Of a stretch of DNA of 64,000 bases, positions 46,522-58,561 are shown piece by piece. The position numbers were made by a program, and so were the translations under genes. How positions within the stretch are numbered: the stretch's first letter is position 1; each line of letters begins with the position of its first letter. The DNA is from Diphasiastrum complanatum. Its lineage: Eukaryota > Streptophyta > Lycopodiopsida > Lycopodiales > Lycopodiaceae. The notes beneath the pieces are model-generated. The model worked only from the letters and a program-made list of their open reading frames with translations. It was not told where the DNA came from and searched no databases. The stretch is taken from contig CM055111.1 of the NCBI GenBank assembly GCA_029204225.1, positions 578,453-642,452 of the forward strand. The letters run 5' to 3'.

Positions 46522-47190
46522 TGTGAAATTTCAAATGTGTCGGAATGCCCTAAAGTGTGTGAATGATCTGCTAAGCAAGCTTATGCAATTGTTGATGGAT
46601 GCTAGATTGAATTCCAAGATCTAGATCAAAAAACTAACTTGGCATAGAGGCAAAGATATATGCATATGTTGATAACCAAAGTACATACACTTGAAACAAA
46701 GTGGTCCTTGAAAAAACTAAGTAAAATTAAGCTCCTCTTCATAGGTAGAGAGAGAATAGAGCTAATTTAGATTTGAGTAGAGAGAGAATAGAAAACAAGC
46801 AAATTTCAAAATATTCAATGTTTGACTAAAAATTCAACATAGATTGTGATTCCAAAGTGGAGTACATATGAAACTTGTGGAGAATCCTCCTTGCATGCTA
46901 TTGGACCCCTAATCCTAGCCTCTCTAATGCTATTGGATGAGTGATGCATCCATCCTACAATTCTATTGGACCCTTCTTCAAGATTTCTCAATTCCTATTG
47001 GACCCCTTGACTCAAGCCAACACTTTGACTTCATCACTCATTAAATTACAATAGCACAAGTGTCACAATCCTATTTACTAGCCTACATAGCTCGAGTTCG
47101 CATCACAAATGACTTTTGGCTCAATAGTGGCATTACATGTGGATTTGACCAATTTGCCATCTATGCCAATTTTTGGCCCTATCACAAAAC
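46522..47190 (-). repeat. 5' LTR of a lost copia element
   Basis: On the plus strand it starts tgtgaaatttcaaatg. The outer end is estimated from typical LTR lengths here and a possible tacaca near 47186. No second LTR or coding region in the expected position was found. Confidence 0.45.
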
Positions 47191-47279
47191 TACACAAAGG
47201 TGCTTGACATAAAGAACTTAGAACACCCCTAAAGCTATGATAGATAACTTTTTATAATTTTGACATTAATTACCTTTGC

Positions 47280-47500
47280 AATAGACTTCCTAATCTTGTT
47301 CTAGGAGGAAGATCACTAGATGAGATGTTGTACAAGAAAAAGCCTAAGGTAGATCACCTTAGGATCTTTGGTTGATTCACTGTGATCTCTATGGCCCAAT
47401 GCAAATCCCATCATGTGGATTGATGTATTTCAGTACATTTATTGATGATTTTTCTTGATAAACCACTGTCATGTTTTTTGAATTATTCTCCCATAATCTT
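47280..47500 (+). pseudogene. scrambled copia integrase scraps
   Basis: NRLPNLVLGGRSLDEMLYKK and KVDHLRIFG, from the end of the integrase core, are followed at once by CDLYGPMQIPSCG and FSTFIDDFS, from its beginning. The reversed order shows a junction near 47385. Confidence 0.75.
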
Positions 47501-48090
47501 GTAGTAAATCTACATCCATTCATTTGTCCAGCTTTGTAGTTTTATTTGTGTTTTTACACAGTTTGCAAAAATACAAGGGAATCGATCAACATATGGGTTC
47601 AACAATGACGAACTATCGGTGTTGAAGGTTGATAGTTTCTGATTTCATCTGTTATGAAGCTAACAACTTGCCCAAATTGGTTAGCAAGTAAATTTCTAGG
47701 AAGTCCTAACTAGATGGATGATAGCGCATTGTGGCTAAGCTCCAATTGTGACATACGATCTAATTCGTTGTCCTAATTGGATAAGCCTAAGTGGCATTCC
47801 TTATTGGTATACATAGCTGATCATTAGATGATAAAAATAACACTATGATAAAATCTCTCATATTTACACATTAAGAGTGAAAAAGTTTTACAATGATGTT
47901 TCTACATTGAATGTTGTTAGCAACGCTTATTGCTTATCAACATAAGTGCATCACACAAAGTTATCAGTTACTCAAGGTAGTTTAGAGTACGCGACTGCAT
48001 CCACCATTGTTTTGTACTCACATCATACAATTTGTACATGCTACTTATTGAATCAATAATATCTTCTTATTGCATTTAGTATTATGTCAG
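47501..48090. other. no gene recognised
   Basis: AT-rich sequence with no supported ORF. Confidence 0.5.
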
Positions 48091-48415
48091 ACGTAAAGTC
48101 TCATACAATAGTAGTAACGCTAGTCCTTGAGATGTGAAGGGTAACAGTTGGTTGGAATGTCTCTCGAATATTGTTGAGTCACGGGTTTGTCGAGTATCGA
48201 CTGATTGCCGATGTCGATGTGGAAGGATTGTCAAGTCAAGTGCCGTGTCAAGTCATTGTCAACTATCAAGTTGAGTTGACTGTCAATGACTCTTTGGCAT
48301 TCCTTTGAGATGTTCAAACCTGTCTAGAACTTGCATGTATTTTTGTAGGTTCTTTTTTTTTACAACAAGTTCTCAAGTAAAAAACCAGGTCTAGGACTCT
48401 TTCATGGATACCTGA
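48091..48415 (+). repeat. GTCGAGT-rich repeat, copy 1
   Basis: It shares long stretches with 61605-61920: agtaacagttggttggaatgtctctc, attgttgagtc, aggattgtc.agtc.agtg, tcaagtcatt, agcattccttt and ccaggtctaggac. About 80 percent of positions look alike. It ends near tcttgtagactcgac-type sequence found also in a copia integrase fragment, so it is probably LTR or leader of that family. Confidence 0.7.
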
Positions 48416-49083
48416 ATAGCTCTACCAAGAATTTGTATGGAAGATTCATAGCAAATAGCATGGATCTTTTAGACTCGACAAGCATTTGTGACTATAGTAT
48501 GAACCTATGGGTTCTTGTCATGCAAGAATTATATAGTCCTTTATATCATCACCTTTCTTCTTGCAATACTTTCAGAAGAATTTGGCATGTTGATGTTTTT
48601 ACTTTGCTTGTTGTGTTGGTTGTTGAGTATCAGACTTTGAAGATATTGCTGTCACTCTTCTTCGAGTGTTGCTATTTCATTAGGAGAAATATGGGCTCAA
48701 AATGGGCCCTTTAAGAAATTTCACTTTAGAGAGAGGTTATGTAGAGAGAGAATTAAAACCGGTAACTTCTGGCCGTCGTTTTTTAGTTTTTGGCCTTGTT
48801 CGATGTTTAGCTAGTATGGTTAACTTTAGACAATAGTTAGTTAAGCATGAGATGTAATAACTTCTCTTCATGCTCGTTCCAAAATTCGGTACTAGAGCTT
48901 TAAGATTGAAAATCTTGGTGTGCTCAATGCAAAAACTGAAGCGGGAGAGGCGGAACTTTTAAAATCACTGTATGCTTATAGTGAAATATGAGGCGGGATG
49001 ATTTTTCAATGCGACATAAACATTACAAAAGTAAGGAATGCTAGATCTATTCATATTGATTTACTGTAGTTTGATTCATTTAC
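48416..49083. other. copia-like scrap, otherwise no gene
   Basis: At 48455-48485 the words gcaaatagcatggatcttttagactcgacaag match part of the minus-strand integrase remnant at 61050-61100. A 93-codon ORF (48433-48714) is not recognised. Confidence 0.4.
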
Positions 49084-49235
49084 ATGATTGTAGCTTTAAC
49101 AATGGCAATGTTCCATTTGCATGTTGCTCTTCCGATGGAATGCACTCCAATTATTAAGAAAAATGTGAAAGTTGTAGAGAATGTTGCTGCAATAGTTAGA
49201 GAATTGAGAATGAATAATCATATGAATATAGATTT

Positions 49236-49565
49236 GTGGGTGGATGGATCAATTATGATCCAGCTATCAATTTCTGTCCAGATTTTAAGTCCGTATCTCA
49301 TCTTCTCAGATATGTATGTGAAGGAAATAGCAGATTACTTGGATATTGTCAAAGGTTGCGTGATATTGGAATGCGTAGAATATCTTGTCTTAATCAACAA
49401 TTACAATATGCTAATCAACAATTGCAACGTGCAAATCAACAATTGCTTCATTATGTGCAACACACTAGTGCTGAAAACAATGCACTCAAGAATGCTATGT
49501 CAGAATTGAATGCTATTGTCACTACTCTTCGGGGATCAAACCAAGAATCCATGGAAAAGTTGTGA
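49236..49565 (+). CDS. small unrecognised coiled-coil ORF
   Basis: The 109-codon frame has the triple LNQQLQYANQQLQRANQQLL, then a further helical ENNALKNAMSEL and ends SMEKL. The Leu/Asn heptad-like pattern predicts a short parallel coiled coil. The N-terminal part (NYDPAINFCPDF, LLRYVCEGNSRLLGYCQRLR) is not recognised. Another frame on the same strand (49084-49509) overlaps it almost completely; I prefer this one because of the regular heptads. It may be the C-terminal exon of a transposon protein. Confidence 0.35.
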   Translation: MGGWINYDPAINFCPDFKSVSHLLRYVCEGNSRLLGYCQRLRDIGMRRISCLNQQLQYANQQLQRANQQLLHYVQHTSAENNALKNAMSELNAIVTTLRGSNQESMEKL

Positions 49566-50319
49566 TCCAAGAGTTTAAAATTTGTTGTTGATATAAAAGT
49601 TATGAATAAGACAATGATGATGAGGAAAAGAAAGAGAGTACCGATGAAGAATATTGATTACTTATCTACACATAGCGGCAATAAAAAAAAAAGAATTCAA
49701 GCATTCAATTATGTTGTCATATAAATTGTTTATTTGATTTGTATATGTCATTTAAGTTTGATTTGCACTTGATAACATGGACTATTTATTTATTAATATA
49801 ATTTGAGTTTCATATGTTTGTTGCAGATCATGTTTGGTGGCAAAGAACTATTTAACAGATCGTTCATGCATTGGATCATCTTTAAGTCATGTTTTACCAA
49901 GAAAGTCAACAAAGGAAATGATAAAAAAAATGCTCGGCACACAAAAAGGATTTAAAAGCAATACATCTCGCACTAATATACAAAACCAAACTGACCAGGG
50001 AAAAATTAAAGTTTACCAGTGAAGGCTCATATATAATGAAGGTAAATGGTAACCGATTACGCAAGTTTTGGCAGCCTACTCCGCCAGTTCAACAAGCATG
50101 ATCTAAATGATTTTTTAATTTTATTTTATTTTCCAATTCTTTTGTTTTCAATATTTAATTGTTACGCTTTGTTTGGAAAAGACAGAAAAAAAATAAAAAA
50201 AATGAGGAAAGCCTGATGAGCAAAAGTCAGAAAAGTCATCAGAATGGAAAAAGACGAAGGAAAGAATTTTTTATGGAAAATGACTTATAATTGTTTCGGT
50301 CATATGTTGCCTATACAAT

Positions 50320-50650
50320 ATTGGAAACCTTCGTTGAGCTTTCAGATTGTACATTCACTTTAGATATATCTATATTGAGTTGGGCGAAGGTTCTTTTTCA
50401 GAAAAAGTCCCTTTTTTGAGTTAGGCAAATGATCAGCAATATGCCATTTTGGGAACCTTCGCACCTTACTCTCCTTAGGAACCTTCGTTGACATGCTAGA
50501 TGATCTTAAAATGTCAAAATTAGGTTGGCCATAGGATCAGAGCTTGAAAAATTACAATTATGACTAAAGTTGGGCGAAGGACCCTCTTGGGCGAAGGTTC
50601 ATCCTTTGCCAACCCTGGAAAACGTTCGTCGGGTAGGTTCAGAGCCTCAG
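50320..50650. repeat. GCGAAGGTTC motif cluster
   Basis: The words gggcgaagg, gaaccttcg and accttcgttg occur about eight times in both orientations within 330 bp. The word is otherwise not noticed in the window. The layout resembles subterminal repeats or a set of binding sites. Confidence 0.65.
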
Positions 50651-53567
50651 AAGACTTCGCCGAGATTTTTTATAGCCCGCCTACTTTCACAGTACTATAC
50701 AAGCCTGCAAATCGTTGTTCAGAATTGATCAACCAAACTAGTATTCAGTGTAATGCACCCTCCAAATTCACCTATAACTTGGCTGAATTCGATTCATTTC
50801 TCACTTGTGCTAGCGAAGCTCTTGCCAAATTTTCCAGTGACCAAAGCCTTCAGAACTTTTTGAACTGTTTTGGCACATATTACTTTTCGTTTCTAATCAT
50901 CATGTCTTCCACAGATACATCCCAGTCGTCTCGTTATACTATCCAACGTGATGTCCCATCTGCAACATATATCATGATCCTTCGCATGGTCACTTAGTGG
51001 ATGACCCTTGCAGACCCTCTGCTTACTGCAATGGGTATTCATGAGAGAGCCTTCTCAGGGAGAATCAACTTGATCACTCTTGCCTTTAGTACTTGGAAGG
51101 AGGAGAAATCCAAGTTTTACATCACTTTCCAAGGAGCCACACACAAGGTGCGCGTGACTGAGGCCGCCCTTGCTGCCATAGAGATAGCATCTGGTACCCA
51201 AGCCTCACCAAACCATAAGCAAGCCAAACAGGCTATTAAGTCTTATATTGACTTTACAAATGATTTGCATTGGACTAATGACAACTACCTCCTAGAAGCC
51301 ATTACTGAGCCTGCTATTCATGTTGCTGCTCATCTCCTGAATAATGTCCTGATGGTTGGCAACCTCAGAAAAGACCGCATTACTTCTCAGATATTGCATA
51401 GGATAGTTGAGTCATATGTCAAGATAACCAAGGCCCCTCCCTATAATTGGTTCAAGACTATTTTTGGTGAGCTCAAACGAGCCATTAAGAGCAATACCAA
51501 ACAATAGTTTGCTGCTAGCCCCTTGTAATCTCTCCTAGCAGCCTCCCACCTTGAAAAACAAATCCATGGATTTTGCTTGGATTTTGTGCTTTATATTTAT
51601 GAAGCAGCATCGGCCGAGTCATCTCACCAAGCCTCCAGTTCACATAGTCAATGTCATCCATGCAATGAGATCATCATTCCTGACTCGCCTTTCGCGTCAC
51701 GATGTCATACTAGGCAGACATCATCAGCTGCGCTTCCACCCCTTACTGCTGTTTGCACTGAACTCCCTATTCCCCTCGCCTCTGATGCTTCCCTCGCCTC
51801 TATCATTCTAGCTACTCCAGCAACCTCAAGCTGAAGCCACACCAGCCACATTTCGGGTCGAGCAGCTGTCAAATCACCAAAGCAGTTTGACGCCACAGTG
51901 CCTGAGGGCTATGAAGAGAGGACCTCTTTGAAGAAGAAGAGGTACTGGCACCTGTTCCATGCCAACCAAGGACAATACCATCAGGTCCTTGTGCTGCTAC
52001 CACCTCCACAATAGTAGATTCTGGTGATGCTCTCAATTTGGTCTCAAGCCTTGCACAAGTGATCCAGTCTATGCTGGATAAGAGAAAAAAAAATGGAACA
52101 AAAAATCTCAGATATGGGATCGGAGAATACTTTCATCAGCTAGAAGATTATTCAGCTGGACAGAAAGTTGAAGATCGCCAAGCAGCATGAAGCCAAATTC
52201 AAAGCTGAGAAGAAGACGACACAACAACTGGTTGATCGCCTAGAAGAATATGTCAGCTCACTACAGAATGCCTTGAAAACCACTCAAGATCAGGTGGAAA
52301 AGGCCGTGCAGGATGCAAAGCAACAAGTGCAGCTGCTCCAGGGTCAACTGCAGATGGCAGAGCAAGATCACACACGTCTCCAAGGTGAATTGGATGTGAC
52401 CACCCTTGAGCGTAATGCGTATCTCTAGACGCAAATACCAGATCATCTAGTAACTTCGACGGAGATCACGTATTTGTTCAAGAAAGTTGAAACCTACAAA
52501 GTGGTGCTTCATGGATTCCAAGGCTGCTTTGACAAATTCAAAGGTGAAGCTTCAACTGAATTGGAAAAGGCTAAAGCTACCATCACTACATAGGAAAAAG
52601 CTACCGCTCAGGTGTTGGAAACTGGACCTCAAATCTTAGTTTCGGTCATGCCGCAATTCTCCCCTCCACACCAAGCTGAAGCACTAAAGGATATAGGGTT
52701 GGATTCGGGCATGGACCAGGGTGGAGCCCCAGAAATTGAAGAACAACAGTGAGTTTCACATGCAGTGCAATAGGGTCCATCTTCATCCACACCATTATTC
52801 AGAAGGCCACTCAACATTGAGGACCAGATTCGGAGCTTTTTAGTGCAACATTCTCATGAGTCCTCACATGGTGGTTGGGTCCTTAAGTTTGAGACCTCTG
52901 AAATAGAGGCCGACAAGGAATTGGATAAAATACCCACACTAGGAGAGCAGCCAGCCTGGAGAGTTACCATTTTTGAAAAACTCCAGAATCTATTAGGAGT
53001 TATGTGGCTAGCCCTCGCCAATTGCGTGTATATCCATATTATGTACCGATGTCGTGCAGGAATAGGTGGAAGGATTTAGGATTGGCCATGGACAAAATTA
53101 CTATCCATATGCCAAATTGTCCAATCATCCATCAATCTTACAGTTGGAAAATATTAGTGGATTTCCATTAGGCATTACAAGCATACCAGCCGGAGTATAT
53201 ACACTATCCCGATCCGACAGTGAGACAATCCGCACTTTTTGCGAAAGACTTGACTTTGTTGGCATCTGTGGCAGCAAGATTAGATGATTGTCTTCCTCCT
53301 TTAGCATTCAATCCAAATAAGCCAATGGCCTCAGAGAATATCAAGGATCAAATATCGGTGGCTCGACTGTATTTTTGTGCAGCAATGATGGGAGGCTCCT
53401 ACGAATCTTGCTTCACATCATGGACAACTTCAAAATGCATTGTCGGAGTCCATCGTTGTTTTTTGCCGCATAATTTGGATTTTAACATTGCCCGACTCGA
53501 TTTTATAGAGAAAATACAATATCATTTAATAAAGATTTGTCACGAAGCAAATAAAAGCCCACAGTAA
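50560..53567 (+). pseudogene. long decaying ORF with coiled coil, family unknown
   Basis: Most of 50560-53079 reads in one frame with about ten stops. A likely start is the ATG at 50902 (MSSTDTSQSSRYTIQRD). After one TAG at 50995 the frame runs 168 codons to 51507: RAFSGRINLITLAFSTWKEE, KFYITFQGATHKVRVTEAAL, NDLHWTNDNYLLEAITEPAI and ITSQILHRIVESYVKI. A Ser/Pro/Ala-rich linker follows (51577-51834). A classical coiled coil comes next at 52168-52428 (QLVDRLEEYVSSLQNALKTT, DQVEKAVQDAKQQVQLLQGQ). Then come an acidic Gln-rich stretch and a C-terminal part in another frame (53220-53567: SALFAKDLTLLASVAARLDD and ISVARLYFCAAMMGGSYES). Size and architecture resemble a non-pol ORF of a large retroelement, and an LTR-like sequence follows at once. 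I do not recognise the family. Confidence 0.55.
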
Positions 53568-53581
53568 CTTCATCTAGCAGG

Positions 53582-54330
53582 TGTCCTGGGACCGCCACCA
53601 ATTTTACTATTGGAGGGTTTGCGGATACCAAGGCAACCCTAACCCTAGTTAATAATTGAAAGGGATTTGGCACCCTGCGTGTGTAAGTCCAACCCGATGA
53701 TCACATAGTTATTTGATTAGTTACAAGTCAATAAAAGGACTTGAGGCCTTTTTTGTGGGACTTTTAATGTCGTAGGGCCTAAATGTCAAGTTAGTGAATA
53801 AAGTTGGGTTTCCCTCCAATTTGGATGGTTCTCACTCTTTTTTAAATTTGAATAATTAGGGAGGCAGAAATGGACCAATAGGATTCAGAGGCCAAGGTCC
53901 TCCTCTCTACTATAAAAAGGGACCAACTTGAGTTCCTACACATGTTTCATTTATTCATTTCAATAAAGCAGATTGGTTTTCTTATGAAATGGATTTATGA
54001 ATGTCCTTGCTCTCTATCATTTTTTCTCCATCTCTCATGTTGTATTTGTGTTTTGCTAATTGTTGGATTTGATTGTTATTGGGATTGCATGTTATTATAC
54101 TTTCTATGAGGGAGAAAGGGAGAGAGAGAAAGAGTAAGCTATCTTGTTGTGGATCTAGTGTCAGTGGATGTAGTGTTCATGCTTAGGATTAATGGATGTA
54201 AGAGTTAGATGTGAATCTTCCATTCATGCTGAAATCTAAACTATACTATCGCTCTCATGGGAACGAATCTATACATGACAACTAACTTCTTCTCTTTGAT
54301 GCTAGATTGATTAGATCTTGGATTGAAATT
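53582..54330 (+). repeat. LTR-like promoter segment
   Basis: It starts tgtcctgggaccgcc, has a good TATA box tataaaaagg at 53911-53920 and an aataaag polyadenylation-like signal near 53962. Pyrimidine-rich leader-like sequence follows. The order promoter then poly(A) signal within 60 bp is typical of an LTR. No matching second copy was found in the window, so a solo LTR or the 3' LTR of the preceding ORF is possible. Confidence 0.4.
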
Positions 54331-54349
54331 AGGCAAGGAAAGAAACCCA

Positions 54350-55080
54350 CTACACTTTTAGCCTCTCTGCTTTATTTAACTGGCATTTAGTACATTTAAG
54401 TACATAAGCCTCTACCTGATTTTTTATCTTAGGCCACCAAAATTGCCTTTGAACTAAGTCAAGTGTTCTTTGTATACCCGGATGTCTTGCGCATGGACTA
54501 TCATGACACTCATGCAAGATTTGGGCTCTTATAGTGTCATTCTCCAGTACACACACCTTTCCTTTACGAAACAAAATCCAGTTTTGAAATAGAAAAATCG
54601 TTTCATTCTTTCCCTGATTCAAGGAATCTTGCAAACCTAAATCGACCCCCGAAAGTACTTGTTGCCAATACTTTCCAAAATAAGGGATCAAACTCATATA
54701 GTCCTTGAAGATACTGAAACAACCCCAGGTCTATAACAGTAAAGCACAATTGATTAATAACCGGTAATCGACTCAAAGCATCTGCTAGAGTATTTTGACT
54801 TCCTTTACAATAACGTATAGAAAAGTCAAAGATTTGCATCAGCTCAGCCCATCTAGCTTGCCTCCCCTTTAAGTCTGTAGCATCACAGAAATATCAAAGT
54901 CAAATATGGCTCCATACAAATAATGTCACCAGATTTTCAAGGAATGAACAATTGAAAACAGTTCCGTCTCATAAGTACAATACCTAGACTGAGCAGGATT
55001 GAGTTTCTTGCTTTCATAAGCCACATGATGTCTAATGCTATCCAAAAAGCTTGAGGAATATACCTTTACAGTGGATGCGT
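54350..55080 (-). pseudogene. Ty3/gypsy RNase H and integrase zinc-finger fragment
   Basis: On the minus strand the order is that of gypsy pol. RNase H comes first (about 55080-54840: KKLNPAQSRYCTYETELFSI, VHSLKIW.HYLYGA), then QIFDFSIRYCKGSQNTLADA followed by LSRLP (54839-54765). The integrase H2C2 zinc-binding domain follows at about 54560-54365: ILHECHDSPCARHPGIQRTL and YVLKCTKCQLNK, giving the H..H...C..C ligands. A frame change near 54690 and stops in the RNase H part are present. The catalytic integrase core is missing. Confidence 0.9.
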
Positions 55081-55189
55081 CATTCAAGCTGAGCTTCGAA
55101 CATGCGACTATTTATCTTAAACCAACTCAGAAGAAGAGTGAAAAGGTACAAAAGTGGATGGATTAATTCAGAAAAAATTGTCTTGAATA

Positions 55190-55306
55190 TTCGTGATCGA
55201 TAATTCAATATCCAAATCAGACAAATATTTTATGTTTCTTCATCTTGAAATTATGAAATTTCTCTAGGAAGATTACATCTATACCAATAAGTGCCTTACC
55301 AGATTC
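55190..55306 (-). pseudogene. host copia integrase, C-terminal part left of a nested insertion
   Basis: On the minus strand it reads ESGKALIGIDVIFLE.KFHNF, which continues GYPLDHKPYKVYDV encoded right of the insertion at 60797-60860. The two parts are joined by the duplicated gattc. Confidence 0.85.
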
Positions 55307-56054
<748 letters not shown>

Positions 56055-56069
56055 CTCCCTCTTCAACTA

Positions 56070-58160
56070 GTTTTGGCATAGTTTTAACCATACTAGTTTG
56101 ATCCAACTTTAGAATGATCTACATCCTAAGTATAGATCTCCTTTTTAAGGTTTTAAATTAGCTTCAATAATTGATATAGATAGTAGTGTTCAAATTGTGT
56201 TCAAATTGGATGCTTCACTATTTCTTACATTACATGTCAGTATGTGACTAGAACATGAATTACCAAATAGAATGTAAATGAAATGATTCCTCCATGTTTC
56301 TAAATTTGAACTCTCTGGAAAGTTACAACAACCAAACAATAAATGTGAGTGATGGCCATTTTCTTGTTTGTCTCCTTTAACTTTGTCCTTTCTTGATATG
56401 TCTCCACCATAAAACTCCATGAATGAGCCCCCATTGCCATCTTGCCACAAGCTATCATCAACACTTGATGACTTGGCCATGAATGAGTGACATAATAAAC
56501 CTCCAATAGCTTCATTTCCATCAGCAAAACCAGCCAAGAATTCTAGTGCAACAAAAACAATAAGATATTGCAAGACGATATATCTAGTTTGTCCATATCT
56601 TGACAATTTGCACACATCCACATGAAATTGCTCAAACATGAGATAGAAGAAGTAAAGTAAACTTGAATAACACTTTCATGTGCTGCTCCTTGGACTTTAC
56701 TTGAGTCTTCAATAACCTGCAAAAATAGATCCATAACATCTTTGTGAAATGACCCTCCTTTTATGTTCTTGAGTATAGCTCCAGATTGCCACCTTTTCTT
56801 TTGTGTTGTTGAAGCCCTTTGAGACCAAACTCTTGATAATCAACCTTACCATCAAAATCAATGAACAAAACTTGTTTTATAGATCCATTACTTGCTGAAA
56901 AATCATGCAAATATCCATCTACTTGCATAGCATTATCTACACAAAAAGATTCTCGTATTGCAGAGTGTGTCACTTCCACTTGCTTATCTTTCTCTTGAAC
57001 ATCAAAGATATCAAAGATATGAATATCTTCAGACCTGAACCTCTGGAAATACTCCCTCTCAAACATATGATCTAGATCCAACAAGATCTCATCAATGTTT
57101 GATCTCGAACTTCCACAAAGGTTAGTGAAAACAATGCCACCATCAGAAAGCAAAAGATAGATTCCAAACTTTCCATCCAACATGAAGTAGAATAGGTGAA
57201 GATGAGTATCAAACCTAATAAATCCAGCCCTCTTGAGCTCATAACAAATCTCAATAGGCTCACTAATGAGATCTCCCTTGCCTTGAAAAAATTGCCTTTC
57301 GATTTGCTCCATGTAGTCTTCTCCAACCAACCATTTGCCATCTCGATCATGAGTGAGAAATTCATAACCTTATAATCCTTTGAGTTGATGAAGAGATGTG
57401 ATATCCATTCCTTGGATCTTCCCAAGAACCAATCTTCCATTGCTCTTTCCTCATAAGATTCCCTCTTAATGATTGCATCATAAGAAGTAGAAATCTCAAA
57501 AACACTAGAAGCCATGAAAAAAATGATTAGAGGATGATTGAAGTACTATTTTTTTTCAAACAAGAACTTCTACTCAATGTTTTAGGTAATGACTCATATG
57601 ATAATGATTCTTCATCACTATCATTCACAAGGACATCATTCAAAGTCCATCCTACTTCGAAATCTTCACATACTTCTCTTCTTCTTGACTTGTCACTATC
57701 TCCCACACAAGTCTCATGATAGAACCATTTGATCTACGCTCTTTATAAAAATATGTGACTTCACTTGCTGCAAAAATGACTTTCTTGGACTTATCACAAA
57801 AAAATATAGAGGAACCACCTTCTTCATGAATTCACCTAGCAACATCTTTTTCCATATGATCAAAGAAATCATTAGCAACAACCTTTTCCAAGAAAGAACC
57901 GTCACCGTCTCCATTGATGAAGTTAGCTCTTTCCTTATCTTTTGAATGCTTGCACTCTCCATGAAGAACCATTGAAGAACCTTCATTATCCTCATAACTA
58001 GCCAAGTTAGCACAAAGATGAACATCTCCAAGAAGCATATTAGATCTTGACCTAGATCTAGCATAAGGAAGCTTGTTAGACTTTGGATAAGATCCGCCAA
58101 TCTTATTGATGCTAAAAGGTAACTTTGGAAAGTTGAGACCAATCTCCTTTGGACCATTCC
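56070..58160 (-). pseudogene. unrecognised coding-like insert replacing pol
   Basis: On the minus strand, frames follow each other with shifts. 58090-57720 includes SNMLLGDVHLCANLASYEDN, KVVANDFFDHMEKDVAR and IFFCDKSKKVIFAASEVTYF. About 57720-57534 includes VGWTLNDVLVNDSDEESLSY. 57515-57330 (MASSVFEISTSYDAIIKRES, EERAMEDWFLGRSKEWISHL) passes by a shift near 57330 into a 190-codon frame to 56761 (QFFQGKGDLISEPIEICYEL, FDTHLHLFYFMLDGKFGIYL, LLDLDHMFEREYFQRF). 56639-56190 reads a Cys/Ser-rich tail. Amino-acid composition is protein-like and Asp/Glu/Phe-rich. None of the D,D,E, YVDD or DSGA motifs is present. It may be captured host coding sequence or a retroelement ORF of unknown type. Confidence 0.55.
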
Positions 58161-58164
58161 ATCC

Positions 58165-58560
58165 TTTTTGTTAGCCATAACAAAAGCATCAAGCTTGAAA
58201 AGTCTACCTTGTCAATTGCCCCTAGCAACCAAGATTTCTTCCTTTGTAATGAAACAAGCATCACCACCAAACTTTGCCATGTATCCTTTCTCTATCATTT
58301 GACCAACACTTAGCAAATTCTTTGAAAGTGAAGGAATATAAAGAACAACATCAAGTCTTGATTTCCTATTAGTAAAGAGACAAATAGGAATTGAACCAAT
58401 ACTTTGATCACACACTTACCACCATTGGCCATGTGTATCACTTTCTTGGATCCATCATAAGTGACCAAAGAAGTAAAGAACTCCTTGTGACTAGTGATGT
58501 GTGAACTAGCTCCACTATCAATCCACCATGAATCTTTGTCACCTTCACTTGATATTGGAC
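58165..58560 (-). pseudogene. copia protease and start of pre-integrase
   Basis: After the gag stop the minus strand reads DSWWIDSGASSHITS with the active-site DSGA intact (about 58540-58500), then VIHMANGGK. A frameshift near 58420 leads to VVLYIPSLSKNLLSVGQMIE and GDACFITKEEILVARGN. A stop follows, then QGRLFKLDAFV, the first residues of pre-integrase. There copia similarity ends at about 58165. Confidence 0.88.
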
Positions 58561-58561
58561 T

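Noticed and set aside
48433-48714. 93-codon ORF considered as a small gene
   Set aside because: Part of it matches the non-coding strand of a copia integrase remnant at 61.05 kb, so it is a shadow of a retroelement.
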